From positions 1 through 20,721 of the forward strand of contig DQHT01000147.1 in assembly GCA_003531115.1 (NCBI GenBank): a DNA stretch of 20,721 bases, read 5' to 3'. The stretch is from Bacteroidota bacterium. GTDB taxonomy: Bacteria; Bacteroidota; Bacteroidia; UBA8524. The notes below the pieces were generated by a model. It worked only from the letters and a program-made list of their open reading frames with translations, had not been told where the DNA came from and ran no database searches. The position numbers were made by a program, and so were the translations under genes. Shown piece after piece: positions 14,660 to 20,721 of this stretch (position 1 is its first letter; the number at the start of each line of letters is the position of its first letter).

Positions 14660-16423
14660 ATGAAAAAAAGGAATCTGCGCAGCCAATCGCTTTTAGAACT
14701 CGGTTTAGTCCTTGCCCTGTTGGTGGTCTTTAATTACCTCTCTTCACGGGTCTTTCACCGTTTCGATTTTACCGAGGAAAAACGTTATACCCTTTCTGAA
14801 GCTTCCATCAAACTAGCGGAAAGTTTGGATGATATTTTTTATGTGAAAATTTACCTGGATGGCGATGAATTGCCCCCGGCGTATAAAAATTTAAGGAATG
14901 CCTCCAAAGAAATGTTCGATGAGTTCCGATATGCCTCCGGGGGTAAGATTGAATATGAAATTTACAATCCACTCGAAGGACTAAAAGGCGACGACTTACG
15001 GAATGTGTTGGTAGAGCTTCGCGAATCGGGCATTCAGGCCACCGATCTATACGAAAAAACCAACGATGGGTCCATGCAAAAACTCATCGTACCGGCTGCC
15101 CATGTCTTTTATAAAGGTGCCCAATATCCCTTATACCTGATCGATCCGAGTTTAACGGTGAATAATCCGGGAACCCTGAATAAAGCCGTTGAAGCCCTTG
15201 AATTTTCCATTGCCAATTCCATTCGGCGCTGTGTACAAAGCGAGATGAAAAGGGTTGCCTTTATGGATGGACACGGAGAGCTGGCCGATCATGAATTGCT
15301 GGATGCCAAACGTTTGCTCGAAGAGTATTACAGGGTAGAAAGGATGAACCTCAACTTCGACGATTCGGCGTTCTATGGCCAGATCCTGGAAGGGCTGAAA
15401 ACAGTTTCTGAGGACTCACTCGGATTTGCAGTTGACCGGCTCGTTAAAGATAAGCTGAATGGCTATGATGCCATCATATTCGCCAAACCCCGTATCGCCT
15501 TTGCCGAGCGTGAAAAATACTGGATCGACCAATACATCATGCAGGGAGGGAAGGTAATGTGGATGATAGACCCCCTGCTGATCGAAACGGATTCACTGGC
15601 CCGTTATGGAAAAGTATTCACGGCCGATTATGACCTGAACCTCACCGACCTGCTTTTTAAATACGGCGTTCGTGTGAATTTAGACCTCGTTCAGGATTAC
15701 AATAGCCTTATTGTACCCTTCGGCAGAGAAGGCGGAGGAGTGGAACCCAAACCCTGGTTTTATTTTCCGGTACTGCCTTCTATGAACAACCATGCCATCA
15801 ACCGAAATCTGGACCTGGTTTGGCTGCAATACCCGGCAACCATTGATACAGTTGGGTCTCCGGCATTGAAAAAAACAGTACTTCTTCGATCAACCAGCCT
15901 GGCCCGCGTGAGCAATCACCCGGCAGAGGTGGATATGCAGATCGTACGTAAACCCCCGGCAGAAGACTATTTCCCAAACCGGGATAAGATCATGGCTGTG
16001 TTGGTGGAAGGACGTTTTGAATCGAATTATACGCTGGCCAATCGTAAGGAGCTCGATCCGCTTAAAACCTTTAAAGACCACGTTGAAAACGGCAAAATGA
16101 TCGTGGTAGGCGATGGAGATCTGATGGTTAACCTGGTTCGTCCTGACGGGCAATATTATCCTGCTGGATACGACAGGCTTTCAAAAAAGACTTTTGGTAA
16201 CCGCCAGTTTTTTATGAATTGTATGGATTATCTGGTCGATGATTTTGGCCTGATTGAAGTGCGGAACAAAGACATTCAATTGCGTGTACTGGATCAGATA
16301 AAGATCAATCTTCCCAGGGAACAAAATAAATGGAAGACCCTCAACATGGTACTTCCGGTAGCTGTTATCCTTTTGTTTGGTGTGGTGAACGGTGTGATAC
16401 GAAAAAGAAAATATGAGCGATAA
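14660..16423 (+). CDS. gldG: Gliding-motility ABC transporter auxiliary protein GldG
   Basis: 587-residue membrane-anchored auxiliary component. A transmembrane helix near residues 11-28 is followed by a large extracytoplasmic ABC-transporter-auxiliary domain (FDFTEEKRYTLSEASIKLAE, VAFMDGHGELADHELLDAK, MWMIDPLLIETDSLARYG) and a second helix at the C-terminus (VLPVAVILLFGVVNGVI) ending in basic residues. This two-anchor layout is characteristic of GldG. I start at ATG 14660, giving MKKRNLRSQ before the helix; a TTG at 14636 would overlap gldF by 20 nt and add eight residues with no support. The gene overlaps the DUF4340 gene by 11 nt. Confidence 0.93.
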   Translation: MKKRNLRSQSLLELGLVLALLVVFNYLSSRVFHRFDFTEEKRYTLSEASIKLAESLDDIFYVKIYLDGDELPPAYKNLRNASKEMFDEFRYASGGKIEYEIYNPLEGLKGDDLRNVLVELRESGIQATDLYEKTNDGSMQKLIVPAAHVFYKGAQYPLYLIDPSLTVNNPGTLNKAVEALEFSIANSIRRCVQSEMKRVAFMDGHGELADHELLDAKRLLEEYYRVERMNLNFDDSAFYGQILEGLKTVSEDSLGFAVDRLVKDKLNGYDAIIFAKPRIAFAEREKYWIDQYIMQGGKVMWMIDPLLIETDSLARYGKVFTADYDLNLTDLLFKYGVRVNLDLVQDYNSLIVPFGREGGGVEPKPWFYFPVLPSMNNHAINRNLDLVWLQYPATIDTVGSPALKKTVLLRSTSLARVSNHPAEVDMQIVRKPPAEDYFPNRDKIMAVLVEGRFESNYTLANRKELDPLKTFKDHVENGKMIVVGDGDLMVNLVRPDGQYYPAGYDRLSKKTFGNRQFFMNCMDYLVDDFGLIEVRNKDIQLRVLDQIKINLPREQNKWKTLNMVLPVAVILLFGVVNGVIRKRKYER

Positions 16424-17480
16424 GAAAAAAAGGTCCGTTTGGTCGGTGACCCTTGCCGTTTTGGCGGGTTTGTTGGTGTTGGCAGTGATTTTTGTGCCCA
16501 TCATCGATAAAAATTTTAAGTCGACCTTAAAACCGGAGTTGAAAGAATTTGCCATTGAAAATCCTGATGAAGTAACGGAAATATTCATGGCTTCAAAGTC
16601 AAATGTGAACTCCTATGTGAAACTCACCAAAGATGCCAATGGTAAATGGATGGTGAATGACGAATATCCTGCTGAAGGGGAAAAAGTAAAGGTGCTTCTT
16701 TATGAATACCTGGCGAAACTCAAGGCTAAAAACCCCATACCTAAATCCGGAGTAGATAATGTCATCAAATCCATGGCTTCCAATGCTATTAAAGTCGAGG
16801 TTTATAAAGGTACCCGCAAAGACAAGGTGTTTTATGTTGGAGGTAATGCGGCCGATGAAATGGGCACCCATATGTTGCTGGAAAATTCCTCCATGCCTTT
16901 TGTGGTGCATATCCCCGGTTTTATGGGCTATCCTGCTGCCATCTTTAACCTGAATCCGAAGAAGTGGAAAAGCGTCAACCTCTTTTTAACCAGTATTGTT
17001 GAGCTAAAATCTGTTTCTCTGTTTTATCCTGCCGATGCGGGAGGTTCTTTTACCATCACTAAAAATGAGCGTAGTTTAGATCTTCAGCCATTTATCATTG
17101 AAGATTTAAAAGATCCTGCTCAGCTAAATATGCCACTGTTGAAACAGTATACCGCTACTTTCGAAAACCTGACCTACGAAAGCATTTACGAGGGACTGGC
17201 CGCGAAACTGGCCGATTCGGTGGTAAAAGCTACCCAACCTTATGCTGTTATCGAATTGCTTCGGGTTGACGGGGTCAAGCATGTGTTGAAAATCTATAAA
17301 AAACCTGTAACAGCCGATTCACCTCAACATGACAACTACGGTAATGTAGCCGACCATGATCTGGATCGCTTTTATGGCGTCTTAAACGGAAACACGGAGG
17401 ATATTCTTTCGGTTCAAAGCTTCGTATTTAAGAATATTTTAAAGCGGTATGAGGATTTTTATACCGGAGCTAATCCATAA
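16413..17480 (+). CDS. DUF4340 domain protein, fourth gene of the gld operon
   Basis: 355-residue protein with a basic cytoplasmic start, one transmembrane helix (about 9-30) and an extracytoplasmic DUF4340-type region: a first unit with YVKLTKDANGKWMVNDEYPA and KVKVLLYEYLAKLKAKNPI, then VEVYKGTRKDKVFYVGG and a second unit after about residue 190. DUF4340 genes commonly follow gldG-type auxiliary genes, so it is probably a partner of the ABC complex on the periplasmic side; its exact role is unknown. Its ATG lies inside the gldG 3' end (11-nt overlap), indicating translational coupling. Its stop is 3 bp from that of the converging PKD gene. Confidence 0.88.
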   Translation: MSDKKKRSVWSVTLAVLAGLLVLAVIFVPIIDKNFKSTLKPELKEFAIENPDEVTEIFMASKSNVNSYVKLTKDANGKWMVNDEYPAEGEKVKVLLYEYLAKLKAKNPIPKSGVDNVIKSMASNAIKVEVYKGTRKDKVFYVGGNAADEMGTHMLLENSSMPFVVHIPGFMGYPAAIFNLNPKKWKSVNLFLTSIVELKSVSLFYPADAGGSFTITKNERSLDLQPFIIEDLKDPAQLNMPLLKQYTATFENLTYESIYEGLAAKLADSVVKATQPYAVIELLRVDGVKHVLKIYKKPVTADSPQHDNYGNVADHDLDRFYGVLNGNTEDILSVQSFVFKNILKRYEDFYTGANP

Positions 17481-17483
17481 CTC

Positions 17484-20400
17484 TTACCTGATCACCGTCA
17501 CCGTCCCGGTATACTTCACCGGCTCTTCGTAATAAAAATTGTAATTAAAAATTACATAATAGACCCCTGCCGGGAGTACGGTATTTTCGGCATTAGCTCC
17601 GCGCCAGTTAATGCCGTCGTCGAGTTTGCCATCGGTGGTGCTTTCGTAAACCAGCTCGCTAAAACGATTGTAGATCTGCAAATGGTAGGTTTCTTCACCT
17701 ACTATGTCAATATCAAATGCATCGTTGATCTGATCTTTATCTCCGGGGGTAAATACATTCGGAATAAAAATACGCCTGGGTAATGTGAGATAAAAGGTGC
17801 TGCATTTTTCGTCTTCACAGCCCAACTCATTCCTGGCCTTCAGGCAAACTTCAAAGCGACCCTGATTTGGGTAAAAGCTATGGTAAGGGTCCTTGAGGGT
17901 ACTGGCTTTATAGTAGATTGAATCTAAACCTTTGAAAGTCCAATAATAGGAAACGGCGCTGCTTGATTTATTGATAAATTGAAAATGAAGAGGTCCGGAT
18001 TTATTCGGGTCAACGTCAAAGTCGGCCTTAATACCGATAACCTCTATGGTTTTTATAGCGGAATCATAACAGGCCTTGCCATGTGTGGGGTCGGGTGGGA
18101 AAGTCGGAGCATAGCTCACCTGGTAGGTTCCGGGACTGGTGTATGTTTTCGTAGCAGATCTGGAGCCTCCGCTCTTGGATGATCCATCGCCAAAATTCCA
18201 TTTATGAAGGGAATATTCTCCGGAAGCATTTGAAATCAAGGTGAAAGGCTGATCGACACAGATCTTGGCGGGCATAGTAAAATTAACCGGAGGTCTTGGT
18301 AATACGATCACCTTCTTCTCAATTTGTCCGGGTACATTCAGGTCGGGATAAATGGCCGAACAAAATTGTTTATTGCCCGTTGCCGAGTTATAGATGCTGT
18401 CTGCACCATAGAGTCTGAGAAAATAAGTTCCGGGCTGGGTGTAGGTAAAAACGGTATTGCTGTCGTATTTTGTTGGCAGGGTGGAGTTGGCCGGATCTCC
18501 AAAATACCAGATCCAGTGGCTGCATTGGGTGGAAATATTCTTCATTTCTACAGTCAGAGGCACACAACCTATCGTGTCGGTTACAAATTCGAAGGCGGGT
18601 TCCGGACCGATTATATTCATGAAGATTCTTGTTGAATCCTTACATCCAATGCTCGATTCTACCACGAGCGTTATAGGGAATTTACCGTATGAAGAATAAA
18701 AATGGTAAGGGTTTGGAACCTTTTTAAGCGGACTTCCATCCATAAAATCCCAGGAATAGTCGACGATAGTTTCGCCAGTTTGCGGGCTCAATACATAAGA
18801 AGAATCAAAAAGTTGCAGGATCTCAGAGCATAGCACTTCGCCCTTATGCTGACGAATGCCGGCTTTTACTCCTCCTACATTGAAATTTGCCGTTTTAGTA
18901 ACAACACAACCACTGCTGTCTGTACTTGTTTTTATCAGGGTGTAGACACCCGTTAGCGGGAAGCATTTTTTCGGGTTAGGAACAGAGTCAAAACTTCCAT
19001 CGCTCCAGCTCCAGAGCACTTTTTCAAGGCTTGCTGCTCTCCGGCTTTCCATATTCCAGTATGTGGCGCTGTCCTTAAAATAACGGATGGTATCGCTAAA
19101 GGTGATACATTGCCCGGCGCAAATGTCTCGCGACAGGATGAGGGAACTGTGATGTCCGACCGATACCGTAAAAGTGTCTTCTTCAGTACAACCTTCACTG
19201 TTTTCCAAAAGCACCTGAACCTTATAGGATCCGTTTGACTGGTATCTGTGTGGATAGGTACCGGGAAGTGCTTGTCCGGGAGATAGAATCAGGGTGGTAT
19301 CAGAACCATCGCCCCAAAACCAGTTTACCTTTCTTATCTCCGTATCACTTGAATCTTTTAGCGAAAAAAGGGCGGTCTCATCTTCACAAAAGTGCGGTTT
19401 TCCTACTTCAAATGCAGGATTGGGCTGCTCCAGTAACTTGATTTTATGGTGGTACCAGATCGTATCCATACAAGGCGGGCCCGAACTAAATCCGGGACAA
19501 AGGGAATTTGTATCGCTGGTTAAAAGGATAAGTCCAATGGTAACGAAGCCATCAGGATGCGTGAGTGTGTCGTAATTCCAAAAAGGCAGGTTTTTAATGA
19601 AGCCTGTGCTGCCGGCTGAATCGGGCATAATTTTGTAATCTCCGCAGGTGGCTACCGTATAATAATGGCGCCGGGAAATTTCCTTGCCTACACAGCCCTG
19701 GTTATTGCTCACCGATAAGGAAGTATGTTCAGGATCTTCCCTTCCGATTCGTACATTTTTGATACGCATACTCTGGCATTGGGTTATCGTATCGATCAAA
19801 AAGAGAGCAGGCTGGTAACAGGAGTCGAAACTGTAATAATGCTTCGGGTGTTTGTCGACAGAATAATTGCAGTTGACACCTGTGTTCAATCCGTTTTTGG
19901 TATCCGTGGTGCAAGAAGGTGCCACCGGGTCATCAAAATACCATATTCTTTTCACCCCTTTTGTGTTGGTATAGTCGCTCACGTCACAGAAATAGCTTGT
20001 GTCTCCAACGAGGCATAATGCGCTATTACGGCTGGAGATTAGGGCTTTCGGGCCATTGATTTTCAGCGTATCGAAAAGAACTTCTTTCTTACAGGTGCCA
20101 TAACGAACCCTCAATTTCACCAAATAATTGCCGATCTTATCTGGAATGATGGAGGTAGATGAAGAATTTGAAATCGAGTCGTATTTACCACCATTAAAAG
20201 AAATAAACCAGGTATAATGGTCTTTGGCCGGGCCATTATCAGCTACATCAAAGGTCGTTCCCAGGCAGCCTGAGGTAATGGGCATGTATTTTATAATCGG
20301 CCTCGGATCGAGGTTGATAAGGGCTGGTTTATGAAGGGTATCAATGCAAGTGGGGCCTGTTTTTACAACAAAAGTAACGGCATAATTTCCTTGTAAGGTA

Positions 20401-20721
20401 TAGTCGTGGCAGGGAGGGTTCCAGTTAACAGAGTCGATAGTCCCATCTCCATAGTTCCAGTAAAACTTCTGGACCTCCGATTTTTTAAGCTGGCTGGTAT
20501 TTTTCAGGCAAAGGGTAATGGCGTCGCATTTATCGTTGAGGGTAGAGGAGAAATTGGCAGAAGCTTTATGATAAATTTCAACGGAATCATACGCTCTGGA
20601 GTAGCATCCTTTTGTGTCGGTAATTTCCATGACGATCGGGTATTTTCCGGGGGTGGTATAGGAATAACACACGATATTTTGGGTGGTAGGATCGCTAAAA
20701 TCGGCAAATCCGTCTCCAGTA
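17484..20721 (-). CDS. Giant PKD-repeat surface protein with T9SS type B sorting domain (5' truncated)
   Basis: The reading frame stays open to the right edge, so only the C-terminal 1078 residues are visible. They form a chain of about eleven PKD-like domains, recognisable from repeated WxxGDG-type and PGxYxV-type pairs (for example FYWNYGDG, VNWFWGDGSD, VLWSWSDGS, YSWDFMDGSP, HKWNFGDGSS with SPGTYQV). The last ~95 residues are a gliding-motility-associated C-terminal domain (RRIFIPNVFTPGDKDQINDAF, LQIYNRFSELVYES, NWRGANAENTVLPAGVYYV), a type B signal for export by the type IX secretion system. By hand count it holds about 34 cysteines, mostly one pair per PKD unit. It is probably secreted or surface-attached, perhaps an adhesin. 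No enzymatic domain is visible in this part. Confidence 0.92.
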   Translation of the reverse strand, partial: TGDGFADFSDPTTQNIVCYSYTTPGKYPIVMEITDTKGCYSRAYDSVEIYHKASANFSSTLNDKCDAITLCLKNTSQLKKSEVQKFYWNYGDGTIDSVNWNPPCHDYTLQGNYAVTFVVKTGPTCIDTLHKPALINLDPRPIIKYMPITSGCLGTTFDVADNGPAKDHYTWFISFNGGKYDSISNSSSTSIIPDKIGNYLVKLRVRYGTCKKEVLFDTLKINGPKALISSRNSALCLVGDTSYFCDVSDYTNTKGVKRIWYFDDPVAPSCTTDTKNGLNTGVNCNYSVDKHPKHYYSFDSCYQPALFLIDTITQCQSMRIKNVRIGREDPEHTSLSVSNNQGCVGKEISRRHYYTVATCGDYKIMPDSAGSTGFIKNLPFWNYDTLTHPDGFVTIGLILLTSDTNSLCPGFSSGPPCMDTIWYHHKIKLLEQPNPAFEVGKPHFCEDETALFSLKDSSDTEIRKVNWFWGDGSDTTLILSPGQALPGTYPHRYQSNGSYKVQVLLENSEGCTEEDTFTVSVGHHSSLILSRDICAGQCITFSDTIRYFKDSATYWNMESRRAASLEKVLWSWSDGSFDSVPNPKKCFPLTGVYTLIKTSTDSSGCVVTKTANFNVGGVKAGIRQHKGEVLCSEILQLFDSSYVLSPQTGETIVDYSWDFMDGSPLKKVPNPYHFYSSYGKFPITLVVESSIGCKDSTRIFMNIIGPEPAFEFVTDTIGCVPLTVEMKNISTQCSHWIWYFGDPANSTLPTKYDSNTVFTYTQPGTYFLRLYGADSIYNSATGNKQFCSAIYPDLNVPGQIEKKVIVLPRPPVNFTMPAKICVDQPFTLISNASGEYSLHKWNFGDGSSKSGGSRSATKTYTSPGTYQVSYAPTFPPDPTHGKACYDSAIKTIEVIGIKADFDVDPNKSGPLHFQFINKSSSAVSYYWTFKGLDSIYYKASTLKDPYHSFYPNQGRFEVCLKARNELGCEDEKCSTFYLTLPRRIFIPNVFTPGDKDQINDAFDIDIVGEETYHLQIYNRFSELVYESTTDGKLDDGINWRGANAENTVLPAGVYYVIFNYNFYYEEPVKYTGTVTVIR

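Noticed and set aside
17979..20018. Several plus-strand open frames within the PKD gene
   Set aside because: None has a recognisable domain or promoter, and all lie opposite the continuous PKD reading frame with clear repeat homology.

Overview
The window comes from a member of the Bacteroidota. The evidence is the gldA-gldF-gldG gliding cluster, a giant PKD-repeat protein ending in a gliding-motility/type IX secretion (T9SS) sorting domain, a LytTR regulator paired with a beta-propeller histidine kinase, and -7 promoter boxes of the Bacteroidota TAnnTTTG type. Base composition looks mid-40s % GC by eye. I cannot assign an order or family.

Layout. (1) Positions 1-3234, + strand: the 3' part of secA, then deoC and a secreted SPOR-like protein in a tight operon (1-nt overlap, 1-nt gap), then rplS with its own promoter and a strong intrinsic terminator. 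(2) Positions 3293-8844, - strand: a closely packed five-gene run, in transcription order DUF192 membrane-anchored protein, HupE/UreJ-like membrane protein, propeller sensor kinase, LytTR response regulator and a YD/RHS-like lipoprotein. (3) Positions 8845-10181, + strand: an AAA/DUF4143 ATPase behind an array of three palindromic half-site pairs at exact 22-bp spacing that runs into its -7 box. (4) Positions 10193-12836, - strand: ygiD-like extradiol dioxygenase, fumC and yidD, with a G-rich heptamer inverted repeat between fumC and yidD. (5) Positions 12980-17480, + strand: gldA (TTG start), gldF, gldG and a DUF4340 gene, overlapping or 2-4 nt apart. (6) Positions 17484-20721, - strand: the C-terminal 1078 residues of a cysteine-rich PKD-repeat surface protein that runs off the right edge.

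How the genes may work together. SecA and YidD belong to inner-membrane protein export and insertion; rplS, deoC and fumC are housekeeping. The kinase, regulator and lipoprotein look like one sensory unit. The gld ABC genes and the T9SS-sorted protein fit a surface-motility/adhesion theme, although no T9SS core gene is present. No intergenic stretch exceeds 300 bases; the longest are about 150 bp (8845-8996) and 143 bp (12837-12979), both promoter regions between divergent genes. I saw no tRNA, rRNA, CRISPR array, insertion sequence or prophage gene.

Two things deserve attention: the operator-like array before the DUF4143 ATPase, and the first ~65 bases of the window, whose composition and encoded residues look foreign to the rest of secA and may be a chimeric join.
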